From positions 1 to 29,380 of IMG/VR virus record IMGVR_UViG_3300017779_000098: a DNA stretch of 29,380 nucleotides. One strand, written 5' to 3'. Each line of letters starts with the position of its first letter. Position 1 is the first letter of the stretch. Positions 21,899 through 29,380 of the stretch are shown piece by piece. Source of the DNA: a virus. Made by a program: the position numbers and the translations under genes. The notes beneath the pieces were generated by a model, which was not told the origin of the DNA, searched no databases, and worked only from the letters and a program-made list of their open reading frames with translations.

Positions 21899-22515
21899 TT
21901 GTCAGTCCTATATCCAAGTCAGTTGACAAGGACCTTAGGCGATGGTTCAAGGAGAAGTGGGTCGATGTGTCGAGGAAGGACAAGGATGGAAAGCATCCAC
22001 CCTGTGGAAGGGATGAGGCCGATAAGGATAGCAAGGGATATCCCAAGTGCAGGCCGTCTAAGAAAGTGAGTGACAAGACTCCAAAGACATCGGGAAGCAT
22101 GAGCGCCAAGGACAAGAAATCGGCTACTAGAAGAAAGAGAAGCAAGCCGCAGGGAGTGGGGGGCAAGCCGACCATGGTGAAATCAACCATCTGCGAATGT
22201 GATTCATGCATCATTCTGGCCAAGGCCATGCTCATCAAGGGCAAGAAAAAGGACAAGCCTTTCCATGGATACAACCCGAATAAGCACAGCCGCAAAGGCG
22301 GTCTTAACGCTAAGGGACGCGCAGCAGCGAAACGCAAGGAGGGCGCAAACCTCAAACCCCCTGTCACTGAGAAGCCATCGACCTTGAAACCCGGATCGAA
22401 GAAGGCCAAGAGGCGAAAATCATTCTGCGCTAGGATGTCCGGTGTCAAGGGGCCGACCAGCAAGGGTGGCAAACTCACACCGAAAGGTGCGGCATTGAAG
22501 AGGTGGAACTGTTAG
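21895..22515 (+). CDS. DUF5872-like plus DUF6321-like basic viral protein, 206 residues
   Basis: ATGA-coupled to protein 5. Residues 1-75 (DLRRWFKEKWVDVSRKDKDG, HPPCGR, GYPKCRPSKKVS, KTPKT) match the DUF5872 pattern known from giant viruses and marine phages. Residues 130-206 (HSRKGGLNAKGRAAAKRKEG, LKPPVTEK, AKRRKSFCARMSG, ALKRWNC) match DUF6321. In between is CECDSC, followed by LAKAMLIKGK, which faintly recalls the FDKAW module. The protein is extremely basic, with no catalytic motif. Binding to packaged DNA or a virion role is plausible but unproven. Domain names are from memory of the motif patterns. Confidence 0.7.
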   Translation: MIVSPISKSVDKDLRRWFKEKWVDVSRKDKDGKHPPCGRDEADKDSKGYPKCRPSKKVSDKTPKTSGSMSAKDKKSATRRKRSKPQGVGGKPTMVKSTICECDSCIILAKAMLIKGKKKDKPFHGYNPNKHSRKGGLNAKGRAAAKRKEGANLKPPVTEKPSTLKPGSKKAKRRKSFCARMSGVKGPTSKGGKLTPKGAALKRWNC

Positions 22516-22707
22516 ATGGATACGTTTGAGAAGGCATGGTCCTTGCTGAAGGGTAAAAGGTGCGAATCAGAAGCCCATCCTCGTTGCACGGGGGAGGCAG
22601 ATTTTGAAATCGTGGGCGACAACATGGATAGAGTAGGTGGGGGTTATGCTTGCAAAGAATGCATCGAAGCCTATGAGGGAGATGGAGAGGTCCGTCGTTT
22701 GAGTTGA
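22516..22707 (+). CDS. FDKAW-module protein 6 with Cys/His site, 63 residues
   Basis: The ATG abuts the previous stop (TAG-ATG). It starts MDTFEKAWSLLKGKRC. The rest has Cys near residues 16 and 24 and CKEC near 50-53, with a His near 21, consistent with one zinc site. It is separated by five coding modules from protein 1 yet keeps the motif, showing that the similarity is limited to the first 14 residues. Confidence 0.7.
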   Translation: MDTFEKAWSLLKGKRCESEAHPRCTGEADFEIVGDNMDRVGGGYACKECIEAYEGDGEVRRLS

Positions 22708-22723
22708 ATGGGGATGTATTTCA

Positions 22724-23137
22724 ATGGCCAAGTCCGATGCTCCTAATTACAGAAAGGCCACGACTGACAAGAAGTGTGGCAACTGCAAGGCATGGGACTC
22801 AAGTAAGACCGAAGATCCCATGACTGGATATTGTGAGTGGTATGACTTCACCTGCCGTGCTGATCATGTGTGTGACGCATGGGCTCCCGATGAGTTTGAG
22901 AAGGCATGGGAGATCATCAGGTCTGATGAGAAGGGCAAGTTCCGTGGATACTCAAAGAACACCATAGAGGGCAGGGCAGAGAAGCAAGGCAAGGCTCGCG
23001 CTTGGAACAAGGCCAGAAAGGTGAAGAGGGGAAGAACCAGACTCAGATATGCTAGGAACAAGAGCCGTGGCAATGTCAGACCGAAGATGAGAAGGCAACT
23101 CGGCGCTGGTGGCAAGAGAGAATCCGTCAGCAGATGA
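22724..23137 (+). CDS. Protein with HiPIP-like Cys domain, internal FEKAW module and basic tail
   Basis: The 137-residue product has three parts. Residues 15-55 carry Cys 18, 21, 37, 44 and 50 in the order C-G-N-C, G-Y-C, CDAW, a small cysteine domain common in phage genomes and sometimes annotated as high-potential iron-sulphur-like. Residues 56-69 read PDEFEKAWEIIRSD, an internal copy of the FDKAW module. Residues 70-137 are strongly basic (Lys/Arg/Gly) and probably disordered. The module placed after a folded domain shows it is not just a start-codon artefact. Last gene of the plus-strand block; its stop is one base from the stop of the opposing tail gene. Confidence 0.65.
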   Translation: MAKSDAPNYRKATTDKKCGNCKAWDSSKTEDPMTGYCEWYDFTCRADHVCDAWAPDEFEKAWEIIRSDEKGKFRGYSKNTIEGRAEKQGKARAWNKARKVKRGRTRLRYARNKSRGNVRPKMRRQLGAGGKRESVSR

Positions 23138-23138
23138 T

Positions 23139-24230
23139 TCACTCATGTCCTGCATGGACATAGGTTATCTTGGCGTTGGTCGGTGTTCCAGTGTATCCAA
23201 GACTGCCATTGATGGTGACTGTCTTTCCAGATATGGTGAAGTCAGATCCCTGAACTAGGTTTGCTATGAATCTAGGAGTTCCTGTCTTGTATATCATGAC
23301 CTCAACGAGTTTGGTCGAAGCCTCATCTTGAGATCCGAGCGGTTCAAAGGCAAGAACCACATCAGTGGATGACCCGTTGTAAGATGCGGTCTTGATGGAT
23401 GTCCTGTGGACTGGTGTGATCTGGTATGCTCCTCCTGACGTTGTGGGGACGTTGGCGCTGGTCGTCTGGTCGGACTGGAAGAAGAGGTGAGTCTCTCCAG
23501 CGCCATTCGGAAATGAGCCCAATCCAGTGGGGTCACGGGCGAATACGAATCCCATGTCGGTGATGGGGAGGTTGCCCGTGTTGTTGGTGATGAGGGTGTT
23601 GACGGGGCTGGTGGCGGAGTTGCCGGAGTTGATGAGGGCGGATAGCGGCAGGGGCCCCGGACGTAGGAACACACGCTTGTCGTTCACGTTGCCAACGGCG
23701 ACCCCACTGCTGTATGTGAGCCTGACAGCGGCCAGAACGATGGTCTGCTTGTCTAGGTGGGCCGATGGTGATTGCGGATAGACGCCTGAGCCCGTGTTGA
23801 CCTCGTTGCCGTATATCATGGCGATCTTGCCCGTGATGGCCGGATCGACATAGACCAGCAGTATCCTCTCGTAGTTGGCCCCGGTCAGCGTGGGGAGGGT
23901 GCTGGAGTTCTTGGGGAACTTGCCGGTGTGGGACGAGGAGGTGATGTCTAGGGATGCGGACCCTATCGAGTGGAACACTCCATCGAGGAGGACCGTCCCT
24001 GCTGCGATGGACAGCGTGGTGGACGAGTGGCTCACGGCGCAATTGCCCACAGTGCTGCTGTTGCGATTGCTGTCATTGATATCGTTAAGTAGGATGGGAA
24101 CGACACCATTCAGAAGTCCGCGTTCGTTGAAGTTCGTGAGGGTCGGACTGGTCAGTATGTCCTGATCCAGAAGTCCGTCGTCCTGATAACTCTGAGCAGC
24201 CCTCTCATGTCCCTCGCCTATCGTCGCCAT
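23139..24230 (-). CDS. Tail fibre or baseplate-type structural protein, 363 residues
   Basis: Read on the minus strand from ATG at 24230; this ATG overlaps the stop of the upstream gene by one base (TAATG). The sequence is Ser/Thr/Asn/Gly-rich and beta-rich, with almost no charged helices: a short acidic N-terminus, a segment rich in STLSIAAGTVLLDG-like strands, ANYERILLVYVDPAI, and QTIVLAAVRLTYSSG. This layout is typical of phage tail-fibre, collar or baseplate proteins in which N-terminal strands attach to the baseplate and the C-terminal part is surface-exposed. The C-terminal repeats of TVTING and TNAKITYV-type strands support a virion protein. No enzymatic motif. Its position after the hub gene fits a receptor-binding or baseplate-periphery role; the exact name cannot be given. 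Confidence 0.6.
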   Translation of the reverse strand: MATIGEGHERAAQSYQDDGLLDQDILTSPTLTNFNERGLLNGVVPILLNDINDSNRNSSTVGNCAVSHSSTTLSIAAGTVLLDGVFHSIGSASLDITSSSHTGKFPKNSSTLPTLTGANYERILLVYVDPAITGKIAMIYGNEVNTGSGVYPQSPSAHLDKQTIVLAAVRLTYSSGVAVGNVNDKRVFLRPGPLPLSALINSGNSATSPVNTLITNNTGNLPITDMGFVFARDPTGLGSFPNGAGETHLFFQSDQTTSANVPTTSGGAYQITPVHRTSIKTASYNGSSTDVVLAFEPLGSQDEASTKLVEVMIYKTGTPRFIANLVQGSDFTISGKTVTINGSLGYTGTPTNAKITYVHAGHE

Positions 24231-24571
24231 TACCTTACCTCCATCAGAACATCGACCCTGACCTCATTGTTTGATGTCTTGTCGATAGGCATGAACGTGG
24301 CCCTGAATGCAGGGGTGTCGAGGGCGGTGTCCCCATGGAGGACGATCTCCTTGAGCGTCTCCGATGATGTCTCGGACGTGGTGAAGACGCCGGACACGGA
24401 TACGGTCCTGTCGTCTATCTTGGTGACGGAAGGTGTGATGGTTATCTGGGGGCTACCTGCACCCCCGTCCCTGCTGGACGCCTCTCCTCCACTCGACCCC
24501 AGCGTCATCCTTGTGACGAGCGTGGATAGATGGTCTGCCAATGCCGACTTTAGTGAATCGAGGACGGGCAT
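24230..24571 (-). CDS. Small tail-module protein, 113 residues
   Basis: ATG at 24571 on the minus strand with a perfect GGAGGTGAT SD (complement of 24580-24588) placed at the end of the hub gene. The N-terminal 25 residues form a helix (VLDSLKSALADHLSTLVTRM), then a Gly/Ser linker, then strands (ITITPSVTKIDDRTVSVSGV, EIVLHG, FRATFMPI, EVRVDVLMEV). The helix-linker-sandwich layout is common among small phage tail and baseplate proteins. It sits between hub and fibre genes. Family not recognised. Confidence 0.6.
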   Translation of the reverse strand: MPVLDSLKSALADHLSTLVTRMTLGSSGGEASSRDGGAGSPQITITPSVTKIDDRTVSVSGVFTTSETSSETLKEIVLHGDTALDTPAFRATFMPIDKTSNNEVRVDVLMEVR

Positions 24572-24574
24572 ATC

Positions 24575-27500
24575 TCACATCACCTCCTTGAATAGGCTCT
24601 TGCTTTGACCGACGGGTTTGGCATAGCCGCCGCTCGCATTGACACCAATGTATCCCAATCCGCCTTGATTCTTTCCTATGACGAAACCTTGGTTGTTTAT
24701 GTTTCTGACTAGCATCTTGTATGCGGCTAGGACATGCACCTTGCCGCCTATGGACATCTCCACGACATCCACTATGGACCCGGCATTATCCTCAAGCGGC
24801 TCGCTGTTCCCAGATATCGTCTGCAAGTCGGATAGTATCCCCTCTATGCCCTTTTCGTATTGTGCGATGATGAAGTCGGATGTCAGTGTCGAGTAGTTGT
24901 GGAACGCCTCAAAGACAGCGAAGTCCCCGGATAGGTTGTGGGTGGGGAACTCGACTGAAACTATCTCTCCGGGCTGTATCATGGTCGATCTCAATGCTCC
25001 CTTGACGGTGATTACAGGGGCCCCGTTCTCGGTTCTATGGAGTATGTTCTTGGCGAGCCTATGCGCCTCGGCCTTGGTCTTTATTCCGGGGACTTCTTTC
25101 TTTAGAGTCCTTACGAGTTCTGAGTTCGCACCTCTGCTCGCATCTGACTTCATCCTCTCCATGTCCTTGATGATGACGAAGGCTCTCTCATTCGCTGCTG
25201 ATGAGTCCCCTACTACGATAATCTCGTTCGGTGCGTCTAGCATCTTGCTGACTGTTATGTCCAGTATGCCATTCGCCATACCGAGGACGTTCCCCTTGTG
25301 GTTGAAAGAGTCGGATGAATAGATGAATCCGCCAGATCTCTCGTTGACGAGTTGCTTACCATCTATCTGGCTCAATGAAGATATGACCTCCATGATGTTC
25401 AGACCTATGCTCTTTCTAGCAGTGTATGTGGGAGAGTGGTCGTTTATCAGCCTCAGGCTCGGATGAGCGTTCAACGTGTTGCTGACCTCTCTGTCCTTGC
25501 CAATGAGGTTGGCGCTGGGCGTCACGTTGTACGCGGCTAACTCAGGCGATGCATCGTTCAGCATATGCATGACCGCATCGGATGTCCTTATTCCCACATG
25601 GCCCAACTGCCCCAAGATGGCCATTCCCGGAGAAATTCCGAAATCAGACAGGCTATCCGCATCTATGTTCCTGAATCTCAATATGGTGGATATGTCATCG
25701 CTCTCGACGCCAGCCACTCTGAGTCGAACCCCTGACCTGTCGATGAGATATGGGGCGAACCTGTCTGAGGTTATCGTCTGTCCATCGTGCCTCAATGTCG
25801 TTATTTGGTCACGAACCGGCTTTATCTTGGCTGTTGTCGCACCATCCTCTATCATAACTGGTCGCTGACTGGTCATGTAGAAGTCAGATGGATCGTACTC
25901 AAGCAGTCCTCTAAACGACAGACTGGTCTGTTTCACAGCATCGTTGGTAGCATCATAGCGCCTCCATGCGTCAGAAACCTGCTTCATTGCTACAACTGCA
26001 TTGTCAACGAATGTGGGTGCAATCAGATGCGGGTGGGTCAGAGCCCTCATGTCCGTCAATGCAGATGGGGTCGAAACAGTCGTATATCGGGCAACGTAGC
26101 CTTTGAGAGATGATATTCCAGTGCTGTTCGTCACGCCCGTTATACGGTTTCCAGTCTTCCCGGTATATGCTATCTTACCGGCATTGACCACGAACAGGCT
26201 ACCGCTGGTAGGAAGCATGGATGCATCTTCCAAAAGAAGCGTCGTGCCGCTGTGTTCAACCACTGTGAATGATGGATATAGCCTTGCAGCAGTGTCATTG
26301 TGCTTCCTGCTTATCTCCTCTGGCAGAGTGTGTCTGGCAAAGTCTCCACCGACTCCTGTACCGTCATTGGCGTATCTGGACTCGGACTGATGTATTGACT
26401 CGCCACCACCGGGGTGAGTGGTCTGCGAGTATCTGGGCTCAATCTCTGGGTTGAATGAACCGTCTATGGTCTTCCTAGCGGCATCCGACTTGAAGAACTG
26501 CAACATGGCTGTGGATGGTATCAGATGGTAGACGACATCATGCTCATTGGCGTCTGGATATTCGATCTGGAATGCCCCATCCGCTGTGCTGATGAAGTCC
26601 AGAGTCCCTAGATTCATATCCAGATTGGCTTCAAAGACACCATATCTGTTGTCCCTAGTCAATACCAGATCCTCGTAGTCGCCGCTCTCAAACTTGACAC
26701 GGGCTCCATGGACCCAGCCGTCCTGCAACTGCTGTGATGCGAATCCGAACATCTTCAGAGGCCTCACTAGGCGGACATAGTAATCGACATGCTTCCTTCT
26801 TGGGTGAGATATCATGCCAGCGCCTGAGTTGCCATCTATCTCTGTTGATATTGATCCATCCTCCGTTCTATTGAGATACGTCTTCCTGAGTATGTATGCT
26901 CCACCCCATGAAGGTAGATCTGCTGAACCTCTCACAGACCATGTGTCTTTGGCATACTCCTCCGCTGTGACAGCCAGTGATGACCCTCCCTTCGATGCAT
27001 TGGTGTCAGGGCTCCACACTGGTTTGGTGTGTTGGCCGGAGATGGTCTGGGAGGTGGGGGACGAGGGGTCGAGAGTCATCCCCTTGGTCGTGAATCTGGT
27101 GTTTATCGTCCACGATGGCGTCACAGGGAACTGCTGCCCGATGCCGAGGTCGCTGTTGAGAGAGTATGCCTTAGTGCCCACAACAGCATACTCCACGTTG
27201 GCGTTGCTGCTCCTCTCGCTCTCTGTCTCAATCACTAGACCGAGCCTCGGTTCGCTTCTCCCCTGCACGTTCCTGTGGTCCGCTATCTCTGACAGGGGGA
27301 TGGGCGTCAGCGAGTTGATCGTGCTGTCGGTGTGGGAGCCCTGTCCCCATCCGCTGGTGGGGTAGTGCGTGTTGGACGACGAGTGATCGACTGCGGAGGC
27401 GTTGACGTGCAGCGCATTGCCCCTTAGATGGAAGAAGCCTCCAGAGATGCCGAAGTTCGTGGAACTGACCGCTGCCTTGGAGTTGGCTTGGCTGTATGAT

Positions 27501-29380
27501 GAGGACCCTGTGTATTGAATTAGGTCGATGTATGGGTCTGACCCCTTGTTCAAGGGTATTCCCTTCAACGGCTGATTGGCGGTGGCATTCGGGTCCGCTA
27601 TCGGCTCCCATGCACCAGATGCCAATGCCGTGGGCGTCACCAGACCTAGAGACTGATTCTTCAGTTTCGCACCAAAACCAATAGACTGCTCGGCTGGAGA
27701 TGGTCTGCTGTTGGATCTCCTGACAGCGTTTGAGAAGACAGTTGACTCTGCTGTGTGCGCTGACGAGACGAACCCGATGGGAACGGATCTCTCGACTCCA
27801 GAGTATGCAGATGGGAATCCCCATGATGCACCATACGTCGATGCATTGGGCATGACTTGCATAGAATCATGGATTCCGCCATCGAATCTTGCTTTCCCAT
27901 ACACTGAGTCCTGTGATGCCTGTGTCTCTGTCGGATCACCTGCGAGCATATCCAGTGCATCGCTAGATGTTCTGAAGCCGAATGCCCTCACAGGTAGTCT
28001 TCTGCTTGTATCATATGCTACCATATGATCAATGGATGCGAGGTATCTGCTGACGTTTGCATCATATGTGACACCACCATATGTTGACTCTGGGTTCACA
28101 CCATCGCCTATACCCTCGCCTCGACTATACCTTGTCGAAGAATATGCGTCAAGAAGACGTAATGTGCCCGATGCCTCTCTCACAGTAGTGTGTCCCATCA
28201 AGACGCTGTTGGCAGACTTGAGCCCGGTTATGTTCCCATGGCCACCTGCGTTTAGGCCGTTGTAGCCATAGTTCTGCATCCATTGGGCTGCATAGAGCCT
28301 CTCAAAGGGCTGTGCGTTGGCTGGCGTCCCAGACGTGCCCCCAGAGAAGTTTCTGAGCAGAAGACCCTTGGTGGCAGGGTAATTGTAGCCTCTGGGCATT
28401 CCAGACTCCCTGTATCTGAATGTCAGGAAGTGTTCCCTCGATGCACCTAGGAGGGCTGGATGGCTGTATTCCGCCAGCCAAGTGCATAGGAACGCATCTG
28501 GAGTGCCACCAGAGGCGCAGTCCCCTGCTTTTATGAGTCCAAAGTCGGTATATACCGACGATATACTGCCTCCATTCGCCCCCAAAGCGGCCAAATTTGC
28601 GTATTCTGGATCGTGGACTAAGAGGGGCGGAACCGTCGCTAACTCCGTTGCGACCCTCGGATAGATGATTCCCTCTTCTAACCCAGATACGAAGTAATCG
28701 CCATTTTCCTCGTAAATCAATGGTGCGAAGGGCCTTCCTCCTCCCATGGTGTAGTCGTTAAGAATGAAGCCGTTGACCATAAACTCGCTACAAGCCGTAT
28801 CTGCGGCCATTGCAGCGGATAGGGTCAGTCTGGTAGCCCCAGCCACAGAGAGGCCGCTGTGAACGCTTGGAGAAGCCCTCCTAACCGTCTGTGAGACGCC
28901 ATCGACGCTCGTCTGCTCCTGACCCGGTGCGATGAGATAGTCAACGTCCATCGTGGTGGATTGACCAGATAGCCTGTAATTGTCCATCTCAAGGTCTGGG
29001 AGGCCGTCTGAGGCGAAGGAACCCGTCGCCTTGTATGTTGACACCCCTTTGACCTCAAGCGTGTCCAGTTCAAGGATAGTCGTGCTATTCGTGTCCTTTG
29101 CCGATGCGAAGCCGATGTGCTTGTGTTCCGACTCGCCCTCATAGAGCAGCGTGTATGCCGATCCGTGGCTCCTGTGTAACTGCCTCCTCATGGCCTCTGG
29201 AGTGCCTCTGTGAGTCAGGGGGGTGACGAAGGAGTGGCCTTGTCGGGCGAAGCGGATGCGGTGGTGGGGGAAGGGGTAGCCCGTGGCAGTGCCGTTGTTG
29301 GTCTGCGTCAGCACCGAGCCCCTCTCCGAGTGGTCTGATATCCTGTGCGCTGCGAACAGGCGCGTGGAGCCGCTTGGGAC
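24575..29380 (-). CDS. Giant tail protein with hub-like C-terminal domain, N-terminus cut by window edge
   Basis: The frame is open through the right edge: the GTG at 29314 is preceded by in-frame codons to 29380, so the true start lies outside and at least 1,601 residues are present. Most of the chain is Ser/Thr/Gly/Asn-rich beta-structure without obvious sequence repeats. Counted from 29314, the region about 1170-1500 (ITTLRHDGQTITSDRFAPYL, then GALRSTMIQPGEIVSVEFPT, then FAVFEAFHNYST and FIIAQYEKGIEGIL) follows the pattern of baseplate hub proteins (gpD/gp27/VgrG-like), where a x-P-G-x-x-V-x-V-E strand and a y-x-V-x-x-x-x-H-x-y-S strand close the barrel. I infer a fusion of a large adhesin-like or tip region with a hub. 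No lysozyme motif is seen. It is first of the three visible genes in the minus-strand tail operon. Confidence 0.65.
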   Translation of the reverse strand, partial: VPSGSTRLFAAHRISDHSERGSVLTQTNNGTATGYPFPHHRIRFARQGHSFVTPLTHRGTPEAMRRQLHRSHGSAYTLLYEGESEHKHIGFASAKDTNSTTILELDTLEVKGVSTYKATGSFASDGLPDLEMDNYRLSGQSTTMDVDYLIAPGQEQTSVDGVSQTVRRASPSVHSGLSVAGATRLTLSAAMAADTACSEFMVNGFILNDYTMGGGRPFAPLIYEENGDYFVSGLEEGIIYPRVATELATVPPLLVHDPEYANLAALGANGGSISSVYTDFGLIKAGDCASGGTPDAFLCTWLAEYSHPALLGASREHFLTFRYRESGMPRGYNYPATKGLLLRNFSGGTSGTPANAQPFERLYAAQWMQNYGYNGLNAGGHGNITGLKSANSVLMGHTTVREASGTLRLLDAYSSTRYSRGEGIGDGVNPESTYGGVTYDANVSRYLASIDHMVAYDTSRRLPVRAFGFRTSSDALDMLAGDPTETQASQDSVYGKARFDGGIHDSMQVMPNASTYGASWGFPSAYSGVERSVPIGFVSSAHTAESTVFSNAVRRSNSRPSPAEQSIGFGAKLKNQSLGLVTPTALASGAWEPIADPNATANQPLKGIPLNKGSDPYIDLIQYTGSSSYSQANSKAAVSSTNFGISGGFFHLRGNALHVNASAVDHSSSNTHYPTSGWGQGSHTDSTINSLTPIPLSEIADHRNVQGRSEPRLGLVIETESERSSNANVEYAVVGTKAYSLNSDLGIGQQFPVTPSWTINTRFTTKGMTLDPSSPTSQTISGQHTKPVWSPDTNASKGGSSLAVTAEEYAKDTWSVRGSADLPSWGGAYILRKTYLNRTEDGSISTEIDGNSGAGMISHPRRKHVDYYVRLVRPLKMFGFASQQLQDGWVHGARVKFESGDYEDLVLTRDNRYGVFEANLDMNLGTLDFISTADGAFQIEYPDANEHDVVYHLIPSTAMLQFFKSDAARKTIDGSFNPEIEPRYSQTTHPGGGESIHQSESRYANDGTGVGGDFARHTLPEEISRKHNDTAARLYPSFTVVEHSGTTLLLEDASMLPTSGSLFVVNAGKIAYTGKTGNRITGVTNSTGISSLKGYVARYTTVSTPSALTDMRALTHPHLIAPTFVDNAVVAMKQVSDAWRRYDATNDAVKQTSLSFRGLLEYDPSDFYMTSQRPVMIEDGATTAKIKPVRDQITTLRHDGQTITSDRFAPYLIDRSGVRLRVAGVESDDISTILRFRNIDADSLSDFGISPGMAILGQLGHVGIRTSDAVMHMLNDASPELAAYNVTPSANLIGKDREVSNTLNAHPSLRLINDHSPTYTARKSIGLNIMEVISSLSQIDGKQLVNERSGGFIYSSDSFNHKGNVLGMANGILDITVSKMLDAPNEIIVVGDSSAANERAFVIIKDMERMKSDASRGANSELVRTLKKEVPGIKTKAEAHRLAKNILHRTENGAPVITVKGALRSTMIQPGEIVSVEFPTHNLSGDFAVFEAFHNYSTLTSDFIIAQYEKGIEGILSDLQTISGNSEPLEDNAGSIVDVVEMSIGGKVHVLAAYKMLVRNINNQGFVIGKNQGGLGYIGVNASGGYAKPVGQSKSLFKEVM
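24580..24588 (-). promoter_or_regulatory. Perfect Shine-Dalgarno GGAGGTGAT for the 113-residue tail gene
   Basis: The nine bases complement the archaeal 16S rRNA 3' end fully. They lie in the last codons of the hub gene (encoding KEVM) and eight bases before the ATG at 24571, coupling the two genes. Confidence 0.7.

Larger units (their letters stand above)
20764..22930 (+). other. FDKAW module cluster (seven copies of a 12-14 residue motif)
   Basis: The motif M-x-(A/T)-F-(D/E/N)-x-(A/V)-W-x-(I/L/V)-(M/V/C/L)-K starts proteins at 20764, 20973, 21136, 21330, 21707 and 22516. A seventh copy is internal (about 22889-22930) in the 22724 gene. Downstream sequences are unrelated in length and type: zinc ribbons, an acidic domain, basic tails. 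The only gene in the block without a clear copy is 21895. Confidence 0.8.

Noticed and set aside
21846-22478. 210-codon minus-strand frame opposite the basic DUF5872/DUF6321-like gene
   Set aside because: The plus-strand frame has recognisable domains and coupled start and stop; the minus frame is a Leu/Pro-rich complement of Lys-rich codons.
23533-24042. 169-codon minus-strand frame in another phase within the fibre-type gene
   Set aside because: Arg/His/Pro-rich product typical of a shifted frame in GC-rich sequence, no initiation signal, and the main frame continues uninterrupted.
24678-28664. Several plus-strand frames of 60-180 codons opposite the giant tail gene
   Set aside because: All are antisense to one continuous minus-strand frame of over 1,600 codons and none has an SD or promoter.
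1-29380. tRNA or rRNA genes, insertion sequences, integrase and attachment sites
   Set aside because: None seen: no cloverleaf-like segments with CCA-adjacent acceptor stems, no transposase or integrase motifs, no terminal inverted repeats noticed. A computational scan (tRNAscan, covariance models) was not possible.

Overview
The window looks like part of a double-stranded DNA tailed virus of an archaeon, most plausibly a magrovirus-like virus of marine Group II (Poseidoniales) archaea. The archaeal signs are a complete group II chaperonin (thermosome), an archaeo-eukaryotic primase, an XPF-type nuclease with HhH domains, TATA-box promoters (at least one apparently leaderless) and GGAGGTGAT-type Shine-Dalgarno (SD) sites. 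The viral signs are dense packing of small unknown genes, a Cas4-like nuclease, a Sak4-like recombinase ATPase, and a tail module holding a very large hub-like protein. The host assignment is inference; no terminase, capsid or DNA polymerase gene falls inside the window.

Layout. Positions 3-23137 are all on the plus strand. The left edge cuts an SF1 (UvrD-like) helicase. Small genes and the thermosome follow (1154-4524). Positions 4636-12687 hold a chain of about 20 mostly small unknown proteins, many with zinc-ribbon cysteines, plus a DUF3846-like protein, a possible TFB-like protein and a ligase-like protein that has lost its catalytic lysine. Positions 12751-20746 form the replication and recombination block: a probable ssDNA-binding protein, Sak4-like ATPase, Cas4-like nuclease, primase, XPF-like nuclease, AAA+ helicase and an RNase H-fold exonuclease-like protein. 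Positions 20764-23137 hold eight small genes. Six of them begin with the same short motif, M-x-x-F-(D/E/N)-x-(A/V)-W-x-x-x-K, and a seventh carries it internally.

The strand then switches at a convergent junction with one base between the two stop codons. Positions 23139-29380 on the minus strand carry three tail or baseplate genes, the largest cut by the right edge.

Expression logic. Five promoters share a nearly identical 14-15 base element, GAGAGAGG(A/T)TATATC. They head transcription units at 2944, 6086 (with a 53-residue leader ORF overlapping the promoter), 9119, 12751 and 18385. Within units most genes overlap by four bases (ATGA, GTGA, TTGA) or abut. The SD of the next gene is often written inside the last codons of the previous one, so many unrelated proteins end in -EVA or similar. 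Several short genes (28, 39, 48, 51, 53 and 53 residues) are supported by this coupling.

Most noteworthy: the repeated FDKAW module on diverse small proteins, the ligase-like pseudoenzyme, the GAGAGAGG-TATA promoter family, the SD-shaped C-termini and the over-represented CCTTAGG word in the left part.
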